Source: Methanobacteriota archaeon (GTDB lineage Archaea; Thermoplasmatota; Thermoplasmata; RBG-16-68-12). From it: a stretch of 14,300 nucleotides of DNA. Under the pieces are notes generated by a model, which was given only the letters and a program-made list of their open reading frames with translations, was not told the DNA's origin and searched no databases. Shown here piece after piece: positions 7,030 through 13,849 of the stretch. Each line of letters opens with the position of its first letter. Position 1 is the first letter of the stretch. The position numbers and the translations under genes were made by a program. The stretch spans positions 1 through 14,300 of the forward strand of contig VBME01000157.1 of the NCBI GenBank assembly GCA_005878995.1, in the 5' to 3' direction.

Positions 7030-8286
7030 TCAGACCTTCCGCGGGTCCGTGATCTCCCCGCGGATCGCCGACGCGGCCACGGTCCACGGGCTCGCGAGGT
7101 ACACCTGGGCCTGCGGCGATCCCATGCGGCCGGGATAGTTCCGATTCGTTGAGGAGATGCACACCTCGTCGCCCGCCAACACCCCGAGGTGGCCGCCAAA
7201 ACACGGTCCACAGGTCGACGAGGTGAACGTCGCGCCGGCATCCAAGAACACCTCGACGAGGCCCTCCTTGAGTGCCTGGCGGTAGATGATCTGGGACGCG
7301 GGCGTGATCTGGAACCGCACCCCGGGGGCCACCTTCTCCCCCCGAAGGAGGTCCGCGGCGATTCGAAGATCCTCGATTCGCGCATTCGTGCAGGAGCCGA
7401 GGAACGCGACATCGATCTTCGTCCCTTCGACGTCCTCGACGGGCTTGAGGTTCGCCGGGTTCGACGGGCACGCGACCTGCGGGCCCATCCCGTCGACATC
7501 GAATGCGAACGTCTTCGCGAAGGAGGCATCCTCGTCCGAGTCGATGGGCTGGAACGGCACACCCGCATGGGCCAGGTACTTCTTCGTGATCGAGTCCGCC
7601 TCGATCATGCCGACCTTCGCCCCCATCTCCGTCGTCATATTGCACAGGACAAACCGCTCATTCATCGGGAGCGCTTTCACCATGGGACCGGTGAACTCGA
7701 CCGCCGCGTAGCGTGCGCCGTCATCCCCCGTCGTTCCGATCACCTTGAGGATCACGTCCTTCGCGCCGGTGCGCTCCGCGAGTTTCCCGCGGATCTCCAC
7801 GCGGATCGTCTCGGGCACCCGGAGCCACAACCGGCCGGTCGCCATCACGGCCGCCGTGTCCGTCGCCCCGATTCCCGCCGCGAACGCGCCGACCGCCCCG
7901 ACCATGTTCGTGTGGCTGTCGCTCCCGATCACGAGATCCCAGGGATGGGCGTAGCCCCGCTCCGCGATGAGCTGGTGGACGATGCCATGGTCCCCGACGT
8001 CGTGGAAGCGCCGGATCCCCTGCTTGTGGCAGAAGTCGCGGATCGTCTGATGCATCTTCGCGATCTCGGGCGTCGGCGGGGGAACCCAGTGGTCCAGCGT
8101 GACGACGATCTTCTCCGGATCCCAGACTTTCATCGTGCCGATCTCGTTGAAGGGCATCAGGGCCATCGCGAGCATCTCGTGCATGTAGAGCAGGTCGACG
8201 TCCCCGTCGACAATCTGCCCGGGATGGACGGACTCGGCGTGGCTCGCCCGCGCCAGGATCTTCTCCGACATCGTCTGGCCCGTCAT
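7030..8286 (-). CDS. leuC: 3-isopropylmalate dehydratase (isomerase) large subunit
   Basis: The 418-residue 4Fe-4S subunit of the aconitase family, of the archaeal two-subunit type. Cluster ligands are Cys299 in LGSCTNARIEDL and Cys359/Cys362 in SSTCGPCFGGHLG. Other family motifs are VIGSDSHTNMVGAVGAFAAGIGATD (119-143) and DHWVPP (65-70). Length is normal for archaeal LeuC/HacA. ATG 8286 is preferred: the TATA at 8319-8326 predicts transcription near 8296, which leaves a leader of about 10 nt. ATG 8271 (MSEKIL) is an alternative, and ATG 8346 lies upstream of the TATA and is rejected. The divergent neighbour is an EamA transporter. Paralogues acting on homoaconitate or citramalate products cannot be excluded from sequence alone. 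Confidence 0.93.
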   Translation of the reverse strand: MTGQTMSEKILARASHAESVHPGQIVDGDVDLLYMHEMLAMALMPFNEIGTMKVWDPEKIVVTLDHWVPPPTPEIAKMHQTIRDFCHKQGIRRFHDVGDHGIVHQLIAERGYAHPWDLVIGSDSHTNMVGAVGAFAAGIGATDTAAVMATGRLWLRVPETIRVEIRGKLAERTGAKDVILKVIGTTGDDGARYAAVEFTGPMVKALPMNERFVLCNMTTEMGAKVGMIEADSITKKYLAHAGVPFQPIDSDEDASFAKTFAFDVDGMGPQVACPSNPANLKPVEDVEGTKIDVAFLGSCTNARIEDLRIAADLLRGEKVAPGVRFQITPASQIIYRQALKEGLVEVFLDAGATFTSSTCGPCFGGHLGVLAGDEVCISSTNRNYPGRMGSPQAQVYLASPWTVAASAIRGEITDPRKV

Positions 8287-8318
8287 GGGACCGGCGGGAA
8301 GCACAGGTACGGGACGAC

Positions 8319-8326
8319 CTATAAAC
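8319..8326 (-). promoter_or_regulatory. TATA box of the leuCD operon
   Basis: GTTTATAG on the minus strand is a near-consensus archaeal TATA element, centred 36.5 bp before ATG 8286. A short 5' leader of about 10 nt is implied. It lies in the 92-bp region shared with the divergent EamA gene. Confidence 0.6.
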
Positions 8327-8347
8327 ATGGCCATCGACGGACCCAAG

Positions 8348-8355
8348 GTTTTACC
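8348..8355 (+). promoter_or_regulatory. TATA-like element of the EamA transporter gene
   Basis: GTTTTACC is centred 27.5 bp before ATG 8379, matching the leaderless spacing of other promoters in the window. This selects ATG 8379 over GTG 8364 and ATG 8367. Confidence 0.5.
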
Positions 8356-8378
8356 CGACGGCCGTGATGCCCCCGCGA

Positions 8379-9335
8379 ATGGCGACGAGTTCCACGCGGA
8401 GCGGGGCCTTCGCGATGCTCTGTATCATCTGGGGATCCACGTGGCTCGCGATCCGGATCGGCCTGGAGGGCGCGCCGCCGTTCTTGTCCGCCTCCCTGCG
8501 CTTTGCCGTCGCCTCGGTCGTGCTCGTCCTCCTGGGGGTCGTGTTCCGATCGAAGTGGCCGCAGAACCGGACCGAGTGGGCGCTCGTCGGATTCGTCGGC
8601 GTGGTCCTGTTCACCGCCGACTACGGACTCATCTACTGGGGCGAGAACAACGGGGTCGAGAGCGGTCTCTCTGCAATCCTGTTCGCAACCTTTCCCCTTC
8701 AGACGGCCCTCGTGGCGAACGCCTACCTGAAAGCGGAACGCTTCACGGCGCAGAAACTGCTCGGGATCGGCGTGGGCTTTGGCGGCGTCGTCCTGATCTT
8801 TCGCAGCCAACTCGGGACGGCGGGCCTCGAGAAAGTGTTCCCCATGCTCTCGATCGTCCTCGCCGCGACGTGCGCCGCGTTTGCGACAGTGGCCGTGAAA
8901 CGGTGGGGCCACGACACGGAACCGATCAGTTTCAACGCGGCGGCAATGACCGTTGGTGCTGCGGGCTTGGCCACCGTCTCGCTCATCACGCGCGAGCCCT
9001 GGGGAATTCCGACGTGGCCGCAGGGCCTCGGGGCGATTCTCTACCTCGCGATCGCCGGGTCCGTCGTCACGTTTGTCGCGTGGCAGTGGCTCCTGAAGGA
9101 AATGCAGGCGACCACCCTCTCCTACATTGCCCTGATCATCCCGATCGTGGCGGTCTTGCTCGGCGCCACGCTTGGCAACGAGACGTTCGACGTGATCGAC
9201 CTCGGGGGCGCCGCGATTGTCCTCCTCGGCATCTACGTCTCGACATCCCGCCGCGCGGCCGCTTTCGCCCGCGCCGCAATCGGCCAAGCTCTCCCCGACC
9301 CCGATCCCGCGAATCCACCGGGCCGAAAGACTTGA
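8379..9335 (+). CDS. EamA/DMT-superfamily transporter
   Basis: A 318-residue inner-membrane protein of the drug/metabolite transporter superfamily, made of two EamA repeats and about ten hydrophobic helices. The first repeat opens with AFAMLCIIWGSTWLAIRIGLEGAPPFLSASLRF, a strongly typical EamA start. The second repeat includes VTFVAWQWLLKEMQATTLSYIALIIPIVAVLLGATLGNE, with the family's final-helix pattern. Members often export amino acids or other metabolites; the cargo here is unknown. The gene sits between leuC and the synthase gene, so export of a branched-chain amino acid or intermediate is a reasonable guess. The TATA spacing supports ATG 8379. The stop is 6 bp from the convergent synthase stop. 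Confidence 0.9.
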   Translation: MATSSTRSGAFAMLCIIWGSTWLAIRIGLEGAPPFLSASLRFAVASVVLVLLGVVFRSKWPQNRTEWALVGFVGVVLFTADYGLIYWGENNGVESGLSAILFATFPLQTALVANAYLKAERFTAQKLLGIGVGFGGVVLIFRSQLGTAGLEKVFPMLSIVLAATCAAFATVAVKRWGHDTEPISFNAAAMTVGAAGLATVSLITREPWGIPTWPQGLGAILYLAIAGSVVTFVAWQWLLKEMQATTLSYIALIIPIVAVLLGATLGNETFDVIDLGGAAIVLLGIYVSTSRRAAAFARAAIGQALPDPDPANPPGRKT

Positions 9336-9341
9336 GGCAAA

Positions 9342-10655
9342 TCACTTCGTCGCGGTCTTCGGGGCGGCCAAGCCCGCCTTGCGTGCGAGCGTCCAGAACT
9401 CGTCGTCGGTCACGCCGCGCCGCCGCTCCGCCCGCTCTCGGAACGAGACGACGAAGGCCTGCTGGTCGCCCTTCGATCGCGCCTCCGCGAAGTCTTTGAT
9501 GAGCTGCACGAGCGTCGCGACTTGCTCCGGCGTCGCCTCGACGCCGCGGCCGCGAAGCTTTTCGGCGACCGCGAGCGACCCGGTGTGCTTGCCGAACACG
9601 AACGTGCGCTGCCGCCCGATTGTCTCCGGCTGAATCGGCTCGTACGTCGCGGTGTGCCGGATCACCCCGTGGGCGTGGATCCCCGACTCGTGGGCGAACG
9701 CGTTGTGGCCGACGAGCGGCTTGTGCATCCCGACCGGGATTCCGCTGAGCATCTCGACGAGCTGCGACACCTCGAAGATCCGAGAGATGTCGATGCCCGT
9801 ATCGTAGCCGTACAACGCCTCGAGCGCCAAGACGAGTTCCTCGAAACTCGCGTTCCCCGAGCGTTCGCCGAGGCCATTCACGCAGGTGTGCGGAACCGCG
9901 ACGCCCGCCTCGACCGCCGCGAGGCTGTTCGCGACCGCGAGGCCGAAGTCGTTGTGGCCGTGGAACGACAGCTCCGTCGGCTTGAGGCGCTTCCTCAGTT
10001 GCCCGAAGAACCACGTGATCCCGGGCGGCGTCATCACCCCGACCGTGTCGCAGACGACCGCGCGGTGGGCGCCCGCCTCCGTGCAGGCGTCGTACAGGTC
10101 CACGACGAACCCGAGGTCCGCGCGGAACGTGTCCTCGGTGACGAACGACACCGCAACGCCGTGGGAGACGGCGTATTCCGTCTCGCGGACCGCGGCCTCC
10201 TTGACCTGTTCACGGGTCATCGCGAGCTTGTGCTTGATGTGCAGGTCGGACCCGGCGGTGAAAAGCGCGATCTCGTCGACGTCGCACGCGAGGCACGCAT
10301 CGACGTCTTTCCGGACCGTCCGAGCCGCGCCCATGACCGTCGCCTCGAGCCCCGCGCCCGCGACCATCCGGACGGCGCGGGCTTCTTCCTTCGAGACGAC
10401 CGGGATCCCGACGTCGATGATCGGGAGGTGAATCTCATCCAACAGGGTCGCAATCCGCAGCTTCTCCTCCGGCGTGTACGCGACCCCGGGCGTCTGCTCG
10501 CCGTCCCGCAACGTCTCCTCCCAGATCCGGATGCCTTTCGGGACGCGGGCCGCCAGGCCGGCCTCGATGAGGTAGTTGTGGATCAGCGATTCTTCCGGAA
10601 TCGTCGCTCCCCCGCGTGATCCACCGTGGTAAGGCCGGCGACGGCTTGAAGTCAC
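9342..10655 (-). CDS. 2-isopropylmalate / citramalate / homocitrate synthase family protein
   Basis: A DRE-TIM metallolyase that condenses acetyl-CoA with a 2-oxoacid, the entry step for the LeuCD and LeuB-like enzymes nearby. Motifs, numbered from GTG 10655, are WEETLRDGEQTPG (45-57), the metal-binding SFHGHNDFGLAVANSLAAVEAG (230-251), NGLGERSGNA (260-269) and HESGIHAHG (322-330), then the TIGRQRTFVFGKHTGS subdomain. At 437 residues it lacks space for the full leucine-sensing domain of LeuA (usually ~500 or more), as in homocitrate synthases and NifV/AksA. Whether it makes isopropylmalate, citramalate or homocitrate is undecided. GTG 10655 is the only ATG/GTG/TTG start in frame before the conserved region, but no TATA fits it, so the start is uncertain. 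Confidence 0.88.
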   Translation of the reverse strand: MTSSRRRPYHGGSRGGATIPEESLIHNYLIEAGLAARVPKGIRIWEETLRDGEQTPGVAYTPEEKLRIATLLDEIHLPIIDVGIPVVSKEEARAVRMVAGAGLEATVMGAARTVRKDVDACLACDVDEIALFTAGSDLHIKHKLAMTREQVKEAAVRETEYAVSHGVAVSFVTEDTFRADLGFVVDLYDACTEAGAHRAVVCDTVGVMTPPGITWFFGQLRKRLKPTELSFHGHNDFGLAVANSLAAVEAGVAVPHTCVNGLGERSGNASFEELVLALEALYGYDTGIDISRIFEVSQLVEMLSGIPVGMHKPLVGHNAFAHESGIHAHGVIRHTATYEPIQPETIGRQRTFVFGKHTGSLAVAEKLRGRGVEATPEQVATLVQLIKDFAEARSKGDQQAFVVSFRERAERRRGVTDDEFWTLARKAGLAAPKTATK

Positions 10656-10665
10656 GCGTCGTCGG

Positions 10666-10673
10666 CTTTATCG
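10666..10673 (+). promoter_or_regulatory. TATA-like element of the CxxC hypothetical gene
   Basis: CTTTATCG is centred 27.5 bp before GTG 10697. It selects this start over GTG 10616, which lies upstream of the element. Read on the other strand the same bases give GATAAAG, too close to GTG 10655 to serve the divergent synthase gene. Confidence 0.5.
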
Positions 10674-10696
10674 GCGCACCGGCCGTTCGTACGGCC

Positions 10697-11230
10697 GTGC
10701 CGCGCCCGATCAAATCGGGCCTCGAGTTCGAGGCCGCGTTCCCGGTGAAGGGACGAGTCCTCGAGGTGATCCTGTGCCCGGATTGCGAAGCGGAAGGATA
10801 CATCCGGATGCGCGTCGCGAAGGATCCGAAGAAAGGATGGTCGTACGACCCGAAAGACACCAAGAGCTTCGTGGACATCTACGGCCTCGACCCGAGAGAC
10901 TCGTACCTCAAGGTCCGCGCCGGCGAGTGGGCGGAAGGCCGCGTGGTCGCCTTCGGGTACTTGAAGCGCGTCCGGGCCCGGAGGATCGAGATGGGGGGAC
11001 CCGTCCTCCAGAGCGGGGCACGGCTCGTCGGCGCGGTCCACGTGAACGGGACCGTGGAGATCGACTTCGGCCTGTTTCAAGCTCGTCTGGCGTTCGAGGG
11101 AGAAGAGCAGCGCCGCAAGATCTTGAAGGATGCGGGCCTCAAGGACGGATCGTTCGCCGCGACGGATGTCGGCGTCGACATTGAGCTGAAGCGGTGGGGT
11201 CCGAAAGACTCGATCCTTCGGAGATCGTGA
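10697..11230 (+). CDS. Hypothetical protein with a CPDC motif
   Basis: I do not recognise this 177-residue protein. It looks soluble, with no signal peptide or membrane segment. The only two cysteines form CPDC (residues 27-30), close enough to hold half of a zinc site or a redox pair. Much of the sequence alternates charged and hydrophobic residues as in a beta-rich fold, and the C-terminal part includes a helix-like GEEQRRKILKDAGL. Codon-position GC bias and the promoter spacing support it as real. GTG 10697 is chosen from the TATA; GTG 10616 would add 27 residues and overlap the divergent synthase. The stop lies 1 bp from the convergent enoyl-CoA hydratase stop. It may be a conserved archaeal protein, but no function is claimed. 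Confidence 0.7.
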   Translation: MPRPIKSGLEFEAAFPVKGRVLEVILCPDCEAEGYIRMRVAKDPKKGWSYDPKDTKSFVDIYGLDPRDSYLKVRAGEWAEGRVVAFGYLKRVRARRIEMGGPVLQSGARLVGAVHVNGTVEIDFGLFQARLAFEGEEQRRKILKDAGLKDGSFAATDVGVDIELKRWGPKDSILRRS

Positions 11231-11231
11231 A

Positions 11232-11993
11232 TCACTTCTTGTCCCGGAGCTTCTGCATCGCGGCCTTGTAGTCGTCCGACCACAGGAGCTGAACCGCATG
11301 CTGGGACTCGAGGAGGAACCGGTTCCGGTACGGCTTCTCGTCGCCCTCCGTGAGCGCCCGCTTGATCGCTTTCACGGCGGCCCTCGGTTTCGCGGCGAAC
11401 GTGGCCGCAAGAGCCTTCGCCTGGTCGACCGCCACGCCGGGCGCCGCGAGATGGTCCACGATCCCGAGTCGTAGCGCGTCGATCGCCTTCACCTCCTTCC
11501 CGCTCCCGAGGATTTCCAGGGCTCTCGATCGGCCGATGAGCTTCGAAAGCCGGCCGGTCGCTCCATGGCTCGGCATCCATCCGACGTCGACCTCCGGGAA
11601 CGAGAACGTCGCGGTCTCATCCGCGATCCGGATGTCGCATGCCAGCGCCAGCTCCGCCCCAGCCCCGCGGGCCACGCCGGCGATCGCGGCGATCGTCGGC
11701 TTCGTGAGATGCTCGAAGGCCCAAAACGCGTCTTGCCCGCGGCTGACCTCATCCTGTGCCGCTTTCGGCGAAAGCCGGGACCACTCGCGCATGTCAAGCC
11801 CCGCGGAAAAGTGGGCCGGTCCCTCTCCCGTCACCACCGCCGACCGGACCGAATCATCTTTCTCGAGTTCGGCGACGAGGGCCGCGAGGTCCGCCACCAT
11901 GGAAAGGGTCAGGAGATTTCGCGGCGGATTGTCGATCCGCAACAATGCGACGGCTTCCGCTCGGTCGACTCGGAAGCGTGGCGCCGGAGGCAT
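11232..11993 (-). CDS. Enoyl-CoA hydratase/isomerase family (crotonase) protein
   Basis: A 253-residue crotonase-fold enzyme, expected to hydrate or isomerise an enoyl-CoA in acyl-CoA metabolism. The oxyanion-hole segments are PAHFSAGLDMREW (59-71) and AIAGVARGAGAELALACDIRIA (103-124). Both glutamates used by hydratases are in place: Glu114 in GAGAELAL and Glu134 in FPEVDVGWMP. The enzyme is therefore likely an active hydratase, though the crotonase family is broad. The bases TTATGC centred 28.5 bp before ATG 11993 support that start. It shares an 80-bp promoter region with the divergent CoA ligase, and no hydroxyacyl-CoA dehydrogenase or thiolase gene lies in the window. Confidence 0.9.
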   Translation of the reverse strand: MPPAPRFRVDRAEAVALLRIDNPPRNLLTLSMVADLAALVAELEKDDSVRSAVVTGEGPAHFSAGLDMREWSRLSPKAAQDEVSRGQDAFWAFEHLTKPTIAAIAGVARGAGAELALACDIRIADETATFSFPEVDVGWMPSHGATGRLSKLIGRSRALEILGSGKEVKAIDALRLGIVDHLAAPGVAVDQAKALAATFAAKPRAAVKAIKRALTEGDEKPYRNRFLLESQHAVQLLWSDDYKAAMQKLRDKK

Positions 11994-12017
11994 CGAGCCA
12001 CCATGGGCTCCTTCGGC

Positions 12018-12025
12018 GCATAATC
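12018..12025 (-). promoter_or_regulatory. TATA-like element of the enoyl-CoA hydratase gene
   Basis: GATTATGC on the minus strand is centred 28.5 bp before ATG 11993. It resembles the leuB element CCTTATGC in ending TTATGC. Confidence 0.45.
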
Positions 12026-12042
12026 GTTTGGGCCTCCAGTAC

Positions 12043-12050
12043 CTTTTTCG
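12043..12050 (+). promoter_or_regulatory. T-rich TATA-like element of the CoA ligase gene
   Basis: CTTTTTCG is centred 27.5 bp before GTG 12074. The sequence is a weak TATA match but the spacing agrees with the other leaderless genes and helps fix the GTG start. Confidence 0.4.
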
Positions 12051-12073
12051 TCCTCGGCGGCGTTATCTCGGGC

Positions 12074-13786
12074 GTGCAGGGGGAGGCGACCCTCGCGAGG
12101 CCGTGGCTCGGTAGCTGGCCCGAGGGCGTGCCAACCTCCCTCACGTATCCGGACATCTCCGTCGGGGAGCTGCTCCGGCGCGCCGCGAAGAAGTTCGCGA
12201 CCCGACCGGCGGTCACGTTCTACGGGAAGTCCCTTTCGTACGGCGAACTCGACGCCGCAATCGACCGGTTCGCCGCCGGTCTGCGAATGATTGGGATTCG
12301 CGGCGGAGACCGCGTTTCCCTGGTGCTCCCGAACACGCCCCACTTCATCATCGCCTTTTTCGCGGTCCTCCGTGCGGGAGGGGTCGTCGTCCAGACGAAC
12401 CCCACGTACACCCCGCGGGAGCTCGCGATTCTCTGGAGCGATGCGGGCGTGGACACGATCGTGACGCTCGATCTGTTCTGGCACAGCGTCTCGAAGGCCA
12501 TGGCGGAGGTCGGCGTCAAACGCGTCGTCGTGTGCGACGTCGCCGAGTTCCTCAAGACGCCATTGCGTCAGCTGTACCCGATCAAGAAGCGGCGGGACCT
12601 GAAGAAGCAAGCGCACTGGCCCCTCGTGATCCCGCACGACAAGGGCGTCCATCGATTCGCGGACCTCGCCGCGACGCCTGCGAATCCGAGCGAGGACGTG
12701 CGGAGCCGCCCCGATGACGTTGCCGTGCTGCAGTACACGGGCGGCACCACGGGAACTCCGAAAGGCGCGATGCTCACCCACCGCAACCTCGTCGCGAACG
12801 CGACGCAGACGGCGGCGTGGTTTCCCGCGGGCGCGCAGGGGTCCGAGCGGGTGCTCGGCGCGATTCCCCTGTTCCACGTGTACGGGCTCACCGCGGTCAT
12901 GCTCTTCTCAATCGTCATGGGGAACGAGATGGTCCTCTACCCGAACCCACGGGAGATCGACCAGATCCTCAAGCTGATCAACAAGACGAGACCCGGCATC
13001 TTCCCCGGCGTCCCGACGATGTACATCGCCATCCTGCGCAATCCGAACCTCGCGAAGTACGATCTGCGCTCGATCCGCGCGTGCATCTCCGGAGCCGCGC
13101 CGCTCCCGAACGAAGTGCGGAAGCAATTCGAGGCGGCGACGGGAGGTCGCCTCGTCGAGGGGTACGGGCTCACGGAGGCGTCGCCGGTCACGCACTGCAA
13201 TCCGCTCAGCGGCACCGTGAAGGAGTGCATCGGGATTCCGTTCCCAGATACGGACGCGAAAATCGTTGACGCGGACGACCCGGGAAAGGATTTGCCGCAG
13301 GGCCAAGTCGGCGAGCTCGCGGTCCGCGGCCCGCAAGTCATGAAAGGGTACTGGAACAAGCCGGACGAGACCGCGACGGTCCTCCGCGACGGGTGGCTTT
13401 TGACCGGCGACATCGCGAAGATGGACGCCGATGGCTACTTTTACATCGTCGACCGGAAGAAGGACATGATCCTTTGTTCCGGATACAACGTCTATCCGCG
13501 GGAGGTCGAGGAGGTGCTGTTCATGCACCCCGCGGTCGCCCAGGCCGCCGCCATTGGCGTGCCGGACCCCTACCGCGGCGAGACCGTGAAGGCGTTCGTC
13601 GTGCTGAAGGCCGGAACGACCGCGACGGAGAGCGAAGTCATCGCCTTCTGCAAGGAACGCCTCGCGCCGTTCAAGGTCCCAAAGGCCATCGAGTTCGCGA
13701 CGGACCTTCCGATGTCCCTTGTCGGGAAGGTCTTGCGCCGACAACTGCGGGAGCGGGAACTCGCCAAAGCGAAGCCCACCGCATAG
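12074..13786 (+). CDS. Long-chain fatty-acid-CoA ligase (AMP-forming acyl-CoA synthetase)
   Basis: A 570-residue ANL-superfamily enzyme that activates a carboxylic acid with ATP and then CoA. The P-loop YTGGTTGTPKGAMLTH begins at residue 221. The A5 motif YGLTEASP is near 364, and the A7-A8 region GDIAKMDADGYFYIVDRKKD starts near 445, followed by SGYNVYPREVEEVL. The C-terminal lysine is Lys552 in VGKVLRR. All conserved motifs are intact. The N-terminal RPWLGSWPEGVPTSL is typical of long- and medium-chain ligases of this group. GTG 12074 gives the usual length and lies 27.5 bp from a T-rich element; the longer open frame back to 11756 crosses the antisense enoyl-CoA hydratase and was rejected. 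GTG 12128 is a less likely alternative. Confidence 0.93.
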   Translation: MQGEATLARPWLGSWPEGVPTSLTYPDISVGELLRRAAKKFATRPAVTFYGKSLSYGELDAAIDRFAAGLRMIGIRGGDRVSLVLPNTPHFIIAFFAVLRAGGVVVQTNPTYTPRELAILWSDAGVDTIVTLDLFWHSVSKAMAEVGVKRVVVCDVAEFLKTPLRQLYPIKKRRDLKKQAHWPLVIPHDKGVHRFADLAATPANPSEDVRSRPDDVAVLQYTGGTTGTPKGAMLTHRNLVANATQTAAWFPAGAQGSERVLGAIPLFHVYGLTAVMLFSIVMGNEMVLYPNPREIDQILKLINKTRPGIFPGVPTMYIAILRNPNLAKYDLRSIRACISGAAPLPNEVRKQFEAATGGRLVEGYGLTEASPVTHCNPLSGTVKECIGIPFPDTDAKIVDADDPGKDLPQGQVGELAVRGPQVMKGYWNKPDETATVLRDGWLLTGDIAKMDADGYFYIVDRKKDMILCSGYNVYPREVEEVLFMHPAVAQAAAIGVPDPYRGETVKAFVVLKAGTTATESEVIAFCKERLAPFKVPKAIEFATDLPMSLVGKVLRRQLRERELAKAKPTA

Positions 13787-13849
13787 GCTCGCTCACCCCA
13801 ATCGGGATGAGGTGGAGCTGAGACGGACCTCGGTCCCACCGGAGGGTCG

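Noticed and set aside
7030..7645. Upstream extension of the LeuD frame
   Set aside because: This part is out-of-frame LeuC; the conserved LeuD start MQTRFKGRVWTFGDD is at 7027.
7189..8367. 392-residue open frame on the plus strand opposite leuC
   Set aside because: It is antisense to LeuC, whose cluster cysteines and motifs are intact. Its Arg/Asp/His-rich composition is what high-GC antisense frames give.
9522..10619. 365-residue open frame on the plus strand opposite the synthase
   Set aside because: It is antisense to a clearly conserved synthase and composed of Arg, Asp and Val-rich low-information sequence with no motif.
11756..12073. N-terminal extension of the CoA ligase frame
   Set aside because: It runs antisense through the enoyl-CoA hydratase and lacks family similarity; GTG 12074 gives the normal length.
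13825..13836. Short hairpin GGACC-TC-GGTCC between ligase and AlkZ-like genes
   Set aside because: A 5-bp stem with a 2-nt loop and no T-run is too weak to call a terminator, and archaeal termination does not usually need a hairpin.
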